A stretch of 41,149 nucleotides of DNA from Smithellaceae bacterium (GCA_028693285.1 JAQUVQ010000023.1:1-41149), one strand, 5' to 3'. Positions 1 to 8,927 are shown, numbered from the stretch's first letter. Translations and numbers: made by a program. Notes: generated from the letters alone by a model not told the origin.

Positions 1-1433
1 CCGACCAGCTTCACCACCTGCTCGAGCCGATGGTCCTCAAGCAGTATATTCATCACTTCATTCCGAGTGGCAAGCCATTGCGGATCGAGATTTTTCCACC
101 AGTCCTCGATGTCGGAGAGGTATTCGGTGTAGCTGTCGATCCAGCTGATGGAAGGATAGTGCCGCGCGTCGGCCAGCGTCTTGTCCAGCGCCCAGAAGCA
201 CCGCACAAACCGCGAGGTGTGCTGGGTGACGGGCTCCGAGAAATCTCCGCCGGGGGGCGATACGGCGCCGATGATGGTGATGTCGCCGTCTTTCCCCGAG
301 AGCGTTTCCACCAGCCCCGCCCGCTCGTAAAACTCCGCCAGCCTCGTGGCCAGGTACGGAGGAAATCCTTCCTCGGCGGGCATGTCGCCCAGGCGGCTGG
401 CCAGTTCGCGCAGGGCCTCCGCCCAGCGGGAGGTGGAATCCGCCATCACGGCCACGCTGTAGCCCATGTCGCGGTAGTATTCCGCGATGGTCACGCCGGT
501 GTAAATGCTGACTTCGCGCGCCGGAACCGGCATGTTGGACGTGTTGGCGATCATCACCGTCCGCTCGATCAGCGGCCGGCCGTTTCTTTCGTCCACCAGC
601 TTCGGGAAGTCCGTCAAAACATCCGTCATCTCGTTGCCGCGTTCGCCGCAGCCGATGTAAACGATGATGTCCGCGTTGCACCACTTGGCCAGCGCATGCT
701 GCGTCATGGTCTTGCCGGTTCCGAAGCCGCCGGGAATGGCCGCCGTGCCGCCGCGGGCGATGGGGAAAAACGTGTCGATGACCCGCTGGCCGGTAACAAG
801 CGGAATGAAGGGCTTCTTTCTTTTTTTGCTGGGGCGCGGCCTGCGCACGGGCCAGTAGGCGGCAAGCTTTCCTTCGTAGGCGCCCGCGTCCGTATCGATC
901 GAATAGATGGGTTCTTCAATCGTGTACGCCCCGGCCGGGGAGATGCGGGTCAGCGTGCCGGAAACGCCGGGAGGCACCAGCAGCCGGTGCAGCACCAGCG
1001 GGCTTTCCTGAATCTCGCCCAGCACGGTTCCCTCGCCGACCGCTGCGCCGCATGACGCAAGCGGTTTGAAATTCCATCTTGTTGCCGCATCGAGGGGAGA
1101 GAGCTTGATCCCCTTTCGAATATAACTGCCGCAAGCCTCGGAGATCCCGACCAGGGGCCGCTGAATCCCGTCGTAGATGCTGGCGATCAGGCCCGGCCCC
1201 AGAAGGACGGAAAGCGGCCGGCCGTAGGAAATCACCTCATCCCCCGGCTTCAGGCCCGTATTGTCTTCATACACCTGAATGATGGCGACCTCGTCGGCCA
1301 GCCGGATCACCTCGCCGATGAGACGGTCCGGTCCGACCTCGGCGATGTCGTACATTCGAATCCCCGAAAGCCCTACGGACTTGACAATCGGGCCGTTGAC
1401 CGAAATCACTTTTCCCGTCAAGATGTTTTCCAT
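1..1433 (-). CDS. atpA: V/A-type ATP synthase subunit A (catalytic), 3' end cut by window edge
   Basis: Catalytic nucleotide-binding subunit of the V1/A1 head of a rotary V/A-type ATPase. The 477 visible residues start [14 protein letters not shown], with an AGGAG ribosome site just upstream, and match the A-subunit family throughout. The P-loop GGFGTGKT lies at residues 235-242, the catalytic Glu in GCGERGNE is E264, and the [13 protein letters not shown] and [13 protein letters not shown] motifs are present. The long non-homologous region typical of A (not F-type beta) subunits lies at about residues 115-190. Roughly 110 C-terminal residues are missing because the gene runs off the left edge; subunits B and D are expected beyond it. 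It is the last visible gene of a minus-strand operon, 76 bp after subunit E. Whether the complex mainly makes or hydrolyses ATP cannot be told from sequence. Confidence 0.97.
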   Translation of the reverse strand, partial: MENILTGKVISVNGPIVKSVGLSGIRMYDIAEVGPDRLIGEVIRLADEVAIIQVYEDNTGLKPGDEVISYGRPLSVLLGPGLIASIYDGIQRPLVGISEACGSYIRKGIKLSPLDAATRWNFKPLASCGAAVGEGTVLGEIQESPLVLHRLLVPPGVSGTLTRISPAGAYTIEEPIYSIDTDAGAYEGKLAAYWPVRRPRPSKKRKKPFIPLVTGQRVIDTFFPIARGGTAAIPGGFGTGKTMTQHALAKWCNADIIVYIGCGERGNEMTDVLTDFPKLVDERNGRPLIERTVMIANTSNMPVPAREVSIYTGVTIAEYYRDMGYSVAVMADSTSRWAEALRELASRLGDMPAEEGFPPYLATRLAEFYERAGLVETLSGKDGDITIIGAVSPPGGDFSEPVTQHTSRFVRCFWALDKTLADARHYPSISWIDSYTEYLSDIEDWWKNLDPQWLATRNEVMNILLEDHRLEQVVKLV

Positions 1434-1509
1434 GTTCACTCCTGAAAAGCCGCCCCGCGCCGTTTCAGGGCCGCGGGACCGCAGGCAACGATGGAAAGCG
1501 GCCGGACCG

Positions 1510-2127
1510 TTATCGGGCCACAGGTTCCTTCCCCTCCGTCCTGTCCTGCAGAACCTGCAGGACCTTTCGGCGAATCTGCAGCGCCTTCCGGAAATAAATT
1601 CTTTCCAGCGTGCGGTTGAAAATGCGTCCCCGGGCGGAATCCACCACCAGGCAGCCGCCCCAACCGATGCCGGCATCGGCCTCAATGCGAATCTGCCGAT
1701 CACCCCCCGCGGCGCGTAGAGCCTCGTCAATCTCGTTTCCGAAAACGCCGTCTTCCGGTGCAAGCCGCACCCCCACATTCCCCGGAATTTGCGCGGCGGC
1801 GCCCGCTGCCTCATCCATAAGAAATTGCCGGTAGCGGGGATGGCTTCGAATCCCCTTCATCACATCATCGACGATCCGGTGGATGAATCGCTCAACCGTG
1901 GTCAGTTTGAGCTTTTTCCTCTCCAGAACGGCTCTGTTTTCCAGCCGGGAAAGCTCCTGATCCATGCGCGCCTGCGTTTCGGCTTCCATCATTTTGCGGA
2001 AACGCTCAATCTCCGCGGCATAATCCTCGTCCAGCCGCTTCAGCTCGCGCGCTTCCTTCTCCCGAAGATCGGCAAGCATTTCCTCCGATGCCCGTTTGAT
2101 GGAATTTTCGAGTGTTGTGTTATCCAT
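1510..2127 (-). CDS. atpE: V/A-type ATP synthase subunit E (peripheral stalk)
   Basis: Peripheral-stalk subunit that pairs with the G/H subunit and ties the catalytic head to subunit I. The 205-residue protein has the family form: a charged N-terminal coiled coil (about residues 5-75) and a globular C-terminal part containing an [17 protein letters not shown] stretch, typical of subunit E. The start at 2127 ([17 protein letters not shown]) is chosen because a GGAGAAGG ribosome site precedes it and the length suits the family. An in-frame ATG at 2193 would add 22 unrelated residues and overlap the subunit F stop by 4 bp; it has no clear ribosome site but could be used by translational coupling. 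It sits between subunits F and A. Confidence 0.9.
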   Translation of the reverse strand: MDNTTLENSIKRASEEMLADLREKEARELKRLDEDYAAEIERFRKMMEAETQARMDQELSRLENRAVLERKKLKLTTVERFIHRIVDDVMKGIRSHPRYRQFLMDEAAGAAAQIPGNVGVRLAPEDGVFGNEIDEALRAAGGDRQIRIEADAGIGWGGCLVVDSARGRIFNRTLERIYFRKALQIRRKVLQVLQDRTEGKEPVAR

Positions 2128-2189
2128 AGCCAATCCTTCTCCGTAGGTAACAGTCGCGACCGTTCCCTGCAATGCTCCGTCGATGATGC

Positions 2190-2495
2190 TCATAACGATA
2201 TTCCCAGGGCCTCCTGCACGTACGCCATTACCGATCCGCGGAACCCTTCCGGGTCGTCGATGCCGGGAATCTCGATGACCACCGGGGACGGCCTGCCGAG
2301 GTTGATTTCCGTAATGCGCTCAACGAGTCCGGAAGCCAGCGCGCTGGTAATGAGCACGATTCCCGCGTCTTTTTTCCCGGCGATCCTTTCGAGCGCGGCG
2401 GCGGCCCGTGAAGGCTCCGCCACGACGCCCTCCACGCCGGCCAGGCGAAAAGCGCTGACGGTATCCATATCTCCGATCATGTAAATTTTTTCCAT
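2190..2495 (-). CDS. atpF: V/A-type ATP synthase subunit F (central stalk)
   Basis: Small central-rotor subunit, which binds subunit D and the head. The 101-residue product starts MEKIYMIGDMDTVSAFRLAG, the recognisable F-subunit opening, and carries the mid-protein pattern DAGIVLITSALASGL and a PVVIEIPG strand. Its length is usual for the family. It begins only 1 bp after the subunit K stop with no good ribosome site, suggesting translational coupling to K. Subunit F is often a site of regulation in V/A-ATPases, but nothing here shows that directly. Confidence 0.93.
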   Translation of the reverse strand: MEKIYMIGDMDTVSAFRLAGVEGVVAEPSRAAAALERIAGKKDAGIVLITSALASGLVERITEINLGRPSPVVIEIPGIDDPEGFRGSVMAYVQEALGISL

Positions 2496-2496
2496 A

Positions 2497-2829
2497 TTAC
2501 AGCTTATTCAGAATCATGATGGCGATAATCAGGCCGTAAATGGCAATGCCTTCCGCCAACCCCAGAAATACCAGAGTGCGCCCCATCAGCTCCGGTTTTT
2601 CGCTCACCGCACCGATGGCCGCGGAGCCGATCTTGGCCACCGCGTAGCCGCTGGCCAGACAGGCAAACCCCACGGCCACCCCCGCGCCGATGTAGGCCAG
2701 CCCGATTGCGTCCGTAAACGCTTTGGCCGGGACTCCCTCGGACGCCCATCCCATGGCCGGAAAGAGACTCCACAGGGCGCACAGGAAAATCGCCCCCATC
2801 AGAAACGCCAACTGCCTGCTCCTGGTCAT
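2497..2829 (-). CDS. atpK: V/A-type ATP synthase subunit K (membrane rotor c-ring)
   Basis: Proteolipid that forms the ion-carrying rotor ring. The 110 residues comprise a signal-peptide-like segment (about 7-29, possible cleavage near AS-EG) and a single two-helix hairpin (about 41-76 and 82-108), so the ring would be built of 8-kDa hairpins. The ion-binding carboxylate is E93 in GLAEGIAIYG. The residue after it is Gly, and the helix-1 position that is Gln in sodium-binding rings aligns with V64, so by hand alignment two usual Na+ ligands are absent while the Tyr five residues after the Glu is kept. This favours proton coupling (inference). The ribosome site GGAGG lies inside the end of the subunit I gene. 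Confidence 0.95.
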   Translation of the reverse strand: MTRSRQLAFLMGAIFLCALWSLFPAMGWASEGVPAKAFTDAIGLAYIGAGVAVGFACLASGYAVAKIGSAAIGAVSEKPELMGRTLVFLGLAEGIAIYGLIIAIMILNKL

Positions 2830-2830
2830 C

Positions 2831-4717
2831 TCACACCTCCGATGCTTTTGCCGGTAGTGTAAACGGGGAAAAGACCACCCCGTCTCCTCTGAAAAACTTG
2901 CTGAAAAACTCGTAATATTCGAGACGCATGGACTGAATGCCGCAAATCAGACCTTCGAAACCGATGATAAAAATATTGCCGCACACGATGATGATGATGG
3001 CGCCCGCGGATTTCAGGGACGGGTCGGCCATCCCCGCGAGCGTATAGGTGACAATGCTCAGTCCCGCGTGCGAAAGAGCAAAGGCGCCCACGCGAATGAA
3101 AGAGATCGTATTGGCAAAAAGACCCAGCGCAATCTCCACCACCTCCATGATCGTTTCAACGATGTATTCCGAAATGCTGTGCGGTTTGGGTTTTTCCATA
3201 AACAGCACGCCCAGCAGGCCTCGGAGCGAAAAGATCATCAGCGGAAGGAAGATAAAAACCCCCAGGGCCCATAAGGCGGGGGGCTCGCCGGTCTTCTGGT
3301 AGAGCAGGACGAATACGACAACAGCCGCGTAAACGAAGAGGATGGCCAGTCCCCGCTTCTCCAGAAAGGCTTCGGAATAATCCGCATTCAAAAAACTGTT
3401 GATGATGTTGAGGCAAAGGCCGACAAGGATAAACACCACGCCCATCATGATGGTGAAGAAAAACAGGCGCATGATCTCCGCCGTGGGGTGAAACCACAGG
3501 GCGGGCAGAATGTGCTCGCTGGAAAAGACGCTGCCGTAAAGCAGACCGCAGACGGCCGCCGAGCCGCCGCAGGCCAGAAGAATGCCTCCCGCCTGCGCCA
3601 GTTCTTCGCGGGCTTTCTTCCGGCCGAACTTTTTCAGCAGCCAGCCGCACAGCATCAGGACGATGCCCTGCCCAAGATCGCCGAACATCAGTCCGAACAT
3701 CATGACATAGGTAATGGCCGTCAGCGGCGTGGGATCCAGCTCGTTTGAGGAGGGCATTCCCATGGTTTTGACAAGCAGTTCAAAGGGCCGGAACAGCCGC
3801 AGGTTTTTCAACCGGACCGGGGCGTTGGCGTCCTTCTTTTCGGACACGATAAACCCGCCGCCGCAAACCTCCTTCATGATTTCCATGAGGATTGTCTTTT
3901 CCTTTGCGTCCATCCACCCCGTGAGAAACATGGCCCGCGATGAAATCACGGACAGGCGCATGGCTTTGAGCACTTCCTCATAGGCCCGGTAATCGGCGTT
4001 CATCCGCCGGAGGGCCTCTCCTTTTTCCTCTTTCAGGCCCTTGACGCAGGCATCCAGCGCGGCAAGACGCCGCCGCAGAACGTCCGCGCGTTTTTCCAGC
4101 GCCGCGGAGGGAATGGTCAGGACATCCTTCGATTGGTCGGCAAATCCGTTTTCTTTCAGAAACTGCATCATGTCGGCGGCAAAAGCCGGCAGGGCCATCC
4201 CGAACACAAAGTGTCCCGCCCTGACGATCATAAACCGCTCGTAGGACGGAACCAGCCAGTCGGTCTGTTCCACCGTCCCGAAGGCCGTTTGAAGAATGCC
4301 CGGTTTTTTCAGCATTTCGGCGTCGATGCCCATGCGCTCCAGCGCCCGGGCGTATTCGATATCGCGCGCCAGAATTTCCCGCTGCTCCCGGATTTTTGTC
4401 TGAAGCCGCAGCGCCCGCTCCAGCTTTCTTTTCACGCCGGAAGCCGCCGCTTCATCCTGCGCCGTGTTCACCAGCCTGGCCTCCCCGCCCCGCTCATCCG
4501 GCTCCAGATGCAGGGCATTGAGGACATAGGCGGTTGCCGAAAGGATTTCGCGGGTCAGCGCCTCCTCGCCCTGAAGTCCGCCGTCCGCAACGGAATCTTT
4601 CTCGTGAAAACGGGCAAGATGAACGAGCCCCGCCTTTCCCAGCGCAAGATAAACCCTGCGCTGATGTGCTTTGTCGAAAGCAATGGTTATTTTCCGGATA
4701 TCCGATTTGACAAACAT
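2831..4717 (-). CDS. atpI: V/A-type ATP synthase subunit I (membrane stator, a-subunit)
   Basis: Membrane stator subunit that provides the ion half-channels next to the c-ring. The 628 residues show a cytoplasmic N-terminal half (about 1-325) with coiled-coil stretches and a C-terminal half of seven or eight hydrophobic helices. The essential channel arginine is R542 in SFIRVGAFALSHAG. The start is set at the ATG at 4717 because GAGGT lies six bases upstream; a GTG at 4729 overlapping the subunit C stop is possible but its own codons form that ribosome site. It is followed 1 bp later by subunit K. Confidence 0.95.
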   Translation of the reverse strand: MFVKSDIRKITIAFDKAHQRRVYLALGKAGLVHLARFHEKDSVADGGLQGEEALTREILSATAYVLNALHLEPDERGGEARLVNTAQDEAAASGVKRKLERALRLQTKIREQREILARDIEYARALERMGIDAEMLKKPGILQTAFGTVEQTDWLVPSYERFMIVRAGHFVFGMALPAFAADMMQFLKENGFADQSKDVLTIPSAALEKRADVLRRRLAALDACVKGLKEEKGEALRRMNADYRAYEEVLKAMRLSVISSRAMFLTGWMDAKEKTILMEIMKEVCGGGFIVSEKKDANAPVRLKNLRLFRPFELLVKTMGMPSSNELDPTPLTAITYVMMFGLMFGDLGQGIVLMLCGWLLKKFGRKKAREELAQAGGILLACGGSAAVCGLLYGSVFSSEHILPALWFHPTAEIMRLFFFTIMMGVVFILVGLCLNIINSFLNADYSEAFLEKRGLAILFVYAAVVVFVLLYQKTGEPPALWALGVFIFLPLMIFSLRGLLGVLFMEKPKPHSISEYIVETIMEVVEIALGLFANTISFIRVGAFALSHAGLSIVTYTLAGMADPSLKSAGAIIIIVCGNIFIIGFEGLICGIQSMRLEYYEFFSKFFRGDGVVFSPFTLPAKASEV

Positions 4718-4725
4718 GCCAGACC

Positions 4726-5676
4726 TCACGCTTCACAGATCATTCTGCGGATAATCGCGTCGGCGCCGAACCCGTAGCGCCGGCCGTCGATGATTCGAAA
4801 GAGGTTGCGGATCTGATAGAATAAAAGCCACAGATAGGAGACCACGCAGCAGATGGAGTGAAAATCCCGGTGGAACGTGCGGGAAATCCATGCGTAATAT
4901 GTCTGTTCAAGATAATGTTCGACTTCCGCGACGGAAGGTTCCTGCCCGGTATCTTTCCTTTTCTGCTCCAGATACGCCGTGAGCGCGTCCTGTTCCAGGC
5001 CGACCCGATACCAGGCTCTGCCCCCGTAAAGCGCCTGAAACCTGTCCATGTAAAACCGGACTTTTTCCTGAGGGAAACGGTGATGCACGCCGAGACGGTA
5101 GGACCAGATCAGAGTCATCACGGCCAGCCTTTTGAGAAGCATTTCGCGAAACTCCGCCGCGGCTGCGCCGGAAAGCAATTCGGCGGAGCGGCAGAGGTTC
5201 CGGGCGGTGCAGTCATCCAGGTGAACCACCAGCTGCCGGTAGCCGGAAATGGCCCTGAACGCCTCATCCTGATAAATGCCGGCCAGCAGTGATTTGACGT
5301 CGTCCAGCGAGAGTCTTTCCTCCATCAGACCCCGGTCCAGAGAGGCAAAGGGACCGATGTTATACCACTGGCGAAAACTTTGATGACCTGCCGCCATCGC
5401 CAGAAGAATCTTGGCGTTGTGCGCCTCATACTGGCGGAGATGGGCAATAAAAAACGGCGTATATTGTTCATGGGCCGTGGCCAGATTAAATACCGGCGCA
5501 ATCTGCTCCTCGAAGAGCGTCTCCTTGGCTTCCGTCGAATCCTGGATTCCGAAGATATGACCGGGCAGCGTCTCCGGCTCCCGAATCATCAGGACATAGT
5601 CCCGAAGGGAGAAGAGGCGGCTTCTCATGGCGTGAATCCGCGTATGCAAATTGGGCACATCCGCATAATTTCGCAT
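4726..5676 (-). CDS. atpC: V/A-type ATP synthase subunit C (central socket)
   Basis: Subunit C (AC39/d family) is the funnel-shaped socket linking the central stalk to the membrane c-ring. The 316-residue, largely helical protein lacks membrane segments. It is assigned from position in the operon, length typical of the family, and helical repeats such as LLKRLAVMTLIWSYRLGVHH. It begins MRNYADVPNLHTRIHAMRSRL after a GAAGGG ribosome-site region. Sequence similarity in this family is weak, so the operon context carries much of the assignment. It lies 6 bp after the G/H subunit gene and just before subunit I. Confidence 0.85.
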   Translation of the reverse strand: MRNYADVPNLHTRIHAMRSRLFSLRDYVLMIREPETLPGHIFGIQDSTEAKETLFEEQIAPVFNLATAHEQYTPFFIAHLRQYEAHNAKILLAMAAGHQSFRQWYNIGPFASLDRGLMEERLSLDDVKSLLAGIYQDEAFRAISGYRQLVVHLDDCTARNLCRSAELLSGAAAAEFREMLLKRLAVMTLIWSYRLGVHHRFPQEKVRFYMDRFQALYGGRAWYRVGLEQDALTAYLEQKRKDTGQEPSVAEVEHYLEQTYYAWISRTFHRDFHSICCVVSYLWLLFYQIRNLFRIIDGRRYGFGADAIIRRMICEA

Positions 5677-5682
5677 CTTTTT

Positions 5683-5991
5683 CTACCCTTCGAACAAGAT
5701 GGAAATGATCTCTTCCTGAATGGTCTGCGCCAGAACCTGGTTTTGAAAAGGTACTTCGCAGTCTCTTTGAAAAGCGAGCGAAGTCTCCTCGGTTTGCCTT
5801 TTGGCTTCCTCCATTGCTTTTGTCAGACGAAGCTTCTCCGCGGCAATGATTTGCGCGAACGCCCTGGTCTTCTGATCTTCAAGGCTTTGTTTACGGGATT
5901 CAATGTTCTTTGCGCATTCCTGCCGGGCCTGTTCGACATCCGCGGAACACTGTCTTTCAACGGCAACAATCCGGGTGATCACCTCATCCAT
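5683..5991 (-). CDS. V/A-type ATP synthase peripheral-stalk subunit G/H
   Basis: The first gene of the ATPase operon encodes 102 residues, almost all charged coiled coil (about residues 5-80: EQARQECAKNIESRKQSLED and onward), the expected form of the G/H subunit that pairs with subunit E in the peripheral stalk. The C-terminal part (VPFQNQVLAQTIQEEIISIL) is less charged. There is no membrane segment. The start ATG at 5991 lies about 125 bases downstream of the predicted transcription start. Coiled coils are low in family-specific signal, so this call depends on position at the head of the operon. Confidence 0.8.
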   Translation of the reverse strand: MDEVITRIVAVERQCSADVEQARQECAKNIESRKQSLEDQKTRAFAQIIAAEKLRLTKAMEEAKRQTEETSLAFQRDCEVPFQNQVLAQTIQEEIISILFEG

Positions 5992-6122
5992 GCCTGCACC
6001 CCACTGATTTGCCTGCTGAATGGTTGACGTTTGTTTTTTCTTCTGCCTGGATCGATCCGGATGAAAAACGTACCGCTGGACTTTGCGCCCGAGAGATTTG
6101 CGTGCTTGCAGTGTTTGGTGAA

Positions 6123-6151
6123 ATTATAACGGTTCAAATTTTACATGTCAA
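6123..6151 (-). promoter_or_regulatory. Perfect consensus sigma70-type promoter for the V/A-ATPase operon
   Basis: Read on the minus strand, TTGACA (6151-6146) and TATAAT (6128-6123) are separated by exactly 17 bases. Both hexamers match the housekeeping consensus fully. Transcription would begin near 6116 and reach the G/H start codon at 5991 after a leader of about 125 bases. The bases beyond the promoter are AT-rich, so an upstream element is possible. Confidence 0.85.
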
Positions 6152-6287
6152 CGAAAATATAGATAAAAATAAGGATAGGGATGCCTTGATTTTACTTCAC
6201 AATGCCGTTGTCGTCCCCGTTCAAAGAATTGATTTGCCCCAAACGGCCAGGCAGGGTAAAAGAAACAACATGTTCACGGGAGATTGA

Positions 6288-6617
6288 ATGGACGAATATT
6301 TACACGTTCCCCGCGGCGGGGAAATCAGCTTTATGGCCGTCACGCTGAAAGTGACTGCCGAAGGATGCCTGGACTGCGGCAATCGGCAACTCCTGTATGT
6401 CGAGGGGCTCACCACCGTCGGAAGCGTCTGCTGCGGCGCGGTGGAGTGCCGGGTCATTTATGTTCCCGGGTTCATCGTCTCCCGGCATTGCAAAACGGAT
6501 GAAGCGTCGGGACATCCTGTAAGCCGGGTGGAGCCGGTTACGAATCCCGCCGCGCTTGACGAGGTGAAAAAGCTGCTCGTCAAAACCTTCCCTTCGTCTC
6601 TTTTCCTTTTTGTCTGA
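6288..6617 (+). CDS. Small Cys-rich protein of unknown function
   Basis: No family recognised. The 109-residue product has six cysteines in its first 70 residues (C27, C30, C48, C49, C54, C68), including a CxxC (GCLDCGN) and a CCGAVEC cluster, which could bind a metal. No signal peptide or membrane helix is evident; the middle is rich in beta-type residues (VIYVPGFIVS). The ATG at 6288 follows GGGAG by six bases. It lies divergent from the ATPase operon and ends only 7 bp from the end of the convergent membrane-protein gene. The reading frame is favoured over the antisense frame because of its ribosome site and protein-like composition. Confidence 0.6.
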   Translation: MDEYLHVPRGGEISFMAVTLKVTAEGCLDCGNRQLLYVEGLTTVGSVCCGAVECRVIYVPGFIVSRHCKTDEASGHPVSRVEPVTNPAALDEVKKLLVKTFPSSLFLFV

Positions 6618-6624
6618 GAAAAAA

Positions 6625-7011
6625 CTATGCGGCGCCTTGGCGGCTTGCGGGAAAACGCCGCGCAACCCAGGTGGCCGCAACATCTTCGATGATTCCGTAA
6701 ATCACGCCGGCCGCCATGAGCAGAACCGCGCCCAGTTTGAAGGGCCCGAAAAGGGGCATCATGGCAAGCTGCAGGGTCATCAGAGCGCCGATTCCCGCCC
6801 CGCGCAGCGCCGGGTGAAGGTCAATGCCGTCCGCCAGGCCGATCACAAAGCCCTGCGTGGTGCGGCCTGCGACCAGCATGGCCAGCCACCACGCTTCCGG
6901 CCCGGAGGTCAGTCCCGCGGGCTTGAGCGCCGGAATATACAGGCTTGCGGCGCAGTAGCATCCCGTGAGCAGGCCGATGGCGGTCGCCACCGCCACTCTT
7001 TTTCCGTTCAT
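6625..7011 (-). CDS. Small integral membrane protein, function unknown
   Basis: The 128-residue protein has about four hydrophobic segments (about residues 6-28, 40-60, 70-90, 92-112), joined by short loops, in a Gly/Ala-rich context (GAGIGALMTLQLAMMPLFGPF; GAVLLMAAGVIYGIIEDVAA). It starts MNGKRVAVATAIGLLTG, 4 bp after the stop of the LysR regulator gene, so the two are probably co-transcribed. I do not recognise the family. Two cysteines sit in the first segment (GCYCAAS). It could be a regulated target of the LysR protein, but nothing in the sequence fixes a function. Confidence 0.7.
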   Translation of the reverse strand: MNGKRVAVATAIGLLTGCYCAASLYIPALKPAGLTSGPEAWWLAMLVAGRTTQGFVIGLADGIDLHPALRGAGIGALMTLQLAMMPLFGPFKLGAVLLMAAGVIYGIIEDVAATWVARRFPASRQGAA

Positions 7012-7015
7012 CTTT

Positions 7016-7972
7016 TCAACCCTCCTTGCGACTGTTCGGGGACGCCTTGAAGTGCTTCAGGAAATCAAAAAATGTTTGATGCTGCGCACGGGGTTCAAAC
7101 GACTTCAGGTAAATCAGATAAAACCGGCGTTCGATGCGGCAGGATGCCAGCGGAATCTCACAAAGCATTCCGGAAGCGAGTTCTCTTGTCACGGCGTGCA
7201 CGGACAAAACGGAGACGCCCAGACCCGCCAGAACCGCCTCCTTGATGGCCTCGGAGCTGCCCAGTTCGCCGCAGATGTTGAAGTCCGCAAGGCGAACGGC
7301 CTGTTGTTCTTTCATATACGATTCAAAAACGTCGCGTGTCGCCGAACCCTTTTCCCGCAGTACAAAAGGCTCTTCCATCAGTTCGGAAACGGAAACGGAC
7401 CCCTTTTTTGTCCAGCGATGACCCGCGGGAACCGCCAGAATCAGCCGGTCATGCCAGACGGGTTCGGCAATCAGTTTCGCGTTTTGCGGGCTTTTCCCGA
7501 TGCAGCCGATTTCCACCTCCCGGTCCAGCACCTGATTGATTACTTCTTCACTGTCTTCCGTCTTGAGAAAAATCCGAATGTCGGGATGCTTCTTTTTAAA
7601 CGAGCTGACGGCGCGCGGCAGAATGTAGGTGGCCGGAATCGTGCTCGCGCTCAGATAAACGTCGCCGCCCGGCTGTTTTCGAAGCTGATCAATTTTATCC
7701 GCCGCGTCCCGGCGCAGACGGACGATCCGCCGGACGGCATCGTAAAGAATTTTGCCCTCCGGCGTCAGGGAAACGCCGTCGCGGCTGCGGTTGACCGCCT
7801 TCACGCCCAGACAGTCCTCCACATGGCGGATCTGCTTGGTCAAAGCGGGCTGCGTCAGCAGCATCCGCGCGGCGGCGCGGCTGAAACTCCGCTCTTCCAC
7901 CAGGTAGATCAGCGCCTCCATCTGCTGCAGGGTTATATTTTTCAGCCGGTCGTCCGTCATATTTAACTGCAT
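7016..7972 (-). CDS. LysR-family transcriptional regulator
   Basis: LTTR regulator of about 318 residues. An N-terminal winged helix-turn-helix (ITLQQMEALIYLVEERSFSR, AAARMLLTQPALTKQIRHVE, SLTPEGKILYDAVRRIV) is followed by a two-lobed effector-binding domain starting near residue 90 (GDVYLSASTIPATYILPRAV). The start is uncertain: the ATG at 7972 has AAAGGA about ten bases upstream; a TTG at 7996 and an ATG at 7960 are alternatives. It is divergent from the SDR/Nudix pair, the classic LTTR arrangement, and the 166-bp gap holds an inverted repeat (8010-8023) that may be an operator. Effector and targets are unknown; the SDR gene is the obvious candidate target. Confidence 0.92.
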   Translation of the reverse strand: MQLNMTDDRLKNITLQQMEALIYLVEERSFSRAAARMLLTQPALTKQIRHVEDCLGVKAVNRSRDGVSLTPEGKILYDAVRRIVRLRRDAADKIDQLRKQPGGDVYLSASTIPATYILPRAVSSFKKKHPDIRIFLKTEDSEEVINQVLDREVEIGCIGKSPQNAKLIAEPVWHDRLILAVPAGHRWTKKGSVSVSELMEEPFVLREKGSATRDVFESYMKEQQAVRLADFNICGELGSSEAIKEAVLAGLGVSVLSVHAVTRELASGMLCEIPLASCRIERRFYLIYLKSFEPRAQHQTFFDFLKHFKASPNSRKEG

Positions 7973-8009
7973 AACATAAATATCCTTTATCCTCAAAGCC
8001 TATGTCGCC

Positions 8010-8023
8010 CGAACCGGGGTTCG
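8010..8023. promoter_or_regulatory. Inverted repeat in the LysR/SDR divergent gap, possible operator
   Basis: CGAACC-GG-GGTTCG forms two perfect 6-base arms two bases apart. It lies between the divergent LysR and SDR genes, just upstream of a weak promoter-like pair (TTGTTT 8041-8046, TATGGT 8063-8068, spacer 16) facing the SDR gene. The position suits an activator or repressor site, but the spacing is not the standard LTTR T-N11-A box, so the link to the LysR protein is inference. Confidence 0.4.
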
Positions 8024-8138
8024 CGTCATTTTTTCATATTTTGTTTACGGGCCCCGACCAATTATGGTAGAGTCACAAGCCAAATTGGAACGTCCCCGGA
8101 AAACACCCGGTCGACCCTATTTTATGAAGGAGGAATCT

Positions 8139-8927
8139 ATGAAACTGACAGACATGTTTTCACTCAAAGGCAAAGTGGCGCTGGTGACAGGCGGCGGCAG
8201 AGGCATCGGCAAGTTTATCGCCACGGGACTGGCGGAAGCGGGCGCCGATATTATTCTGACCTCGCGCAAAATAAAGAATCTCGAAGCAACCGCCGCCGAA
8301 CTGGAGGCCAACCAGAAAGTGAAGGCCGTGGCGATTGCCTGCGATATGGCCAAGGAAGACACCGTGGAAGCCATGCTGAAGGAAGCCGTGGCCAAATTCG
8401 GCCGCATCGATATTCTGGTCAACAACGCCGGGGCCACCTGGGGCGCTCCCACGCTGGATTTCCCGCTGGAAAAATGGGACCAGCTGTTCAACGTGAACGT
8501 GCGGGGCGTCTGGGTGCTGACGCAGAAAGTGGCCCGCATCATGAAGGAGCAGGGAGGCGGCAACATCATCAACATCTCCTCCGTCATGGCGTTCCGCGGC
8601 TCCATCGAGGAAGCCCATCCGGCCGTTCCCTACAATTCCACCAAGGCGGCGATCAACCTGCTGACCATGAACCTCGCAGTGAAGCTGGCGCCCCACAAAA
8701 TCCGGGTCAACGCCATTGCGCCGGGCTTTTTCCACACGGACATGATGGCCTATATCGACAAGCCGGAATTCAAACCGGTCCGCGACGCCATCATCAACGA
8801 GATTCCCCTGCGCCGCGTCGGTGAAATCGACGACATGAAAGGCGTGGCGGTGTTTCTGGCCTCCGACGCATCGCAGTTCATCACCGGACATGTCATGGTC
8901 GTGGACGGCGGACAGATCGCGAAATAG
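8139..8927 (+). CDS. Short-chain dehydrogenase/reductase (SDR)
   Basis: Classical NAD(P)-dependent SDR oxidoreductase of 262 residues. The cofactor motif TGGGRGIG is at 17-24, NNAG at 95-98, the catalytic Ser at 147/148 (NISSV), and Tyr165-Lys169 in YNSTK; VNAIAPGFFHTDM follows. The C terminus ITGHVMVVDGG is typical of FabG/gluconate dehydrogenase-like SDRs. The start at 8139 follows a strong AAGGAGG site; an upstream in-frame ATG at 8064 lies within the promoter region and is rejected. The Nudix gene follows 17 bp later. The substrate is unknown; in this setting a 3-hydroxyacyl-CoA or a polyol/ketone is plausible. Confidence 0.93.
   Translation: MKLTDMFSLKGKVALVTGGGRGIGKFIATGLAEAGADIILTSRKIKNLEATAAELEANQKVKAVAIACDMAKEDTVEAMLKEAVAKFGRIDILVNNAGATWGAPTLDFPLEKWDQLFNVNVRGVWVLTQKVARIMKEQGGGNIINISSVMAFRGSIEEAHPAVPYNSTKAAINLLTMNLAVKLAPHKIRVNAIAPGFFHTDMMAYIDKPEFKPVRDAIINEIPLRRVGEIDDMKGVAVFLASDASQFITGHVMVVDGGQIAK

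Noticed and set aside
8064..8138. Upstream in-frame start for the SDR gene
   Set aside because: The ATG at 8064 overlaps the promoter-like -10 and lacks a ribosome site; ATG 8139 has AAGGAGG.
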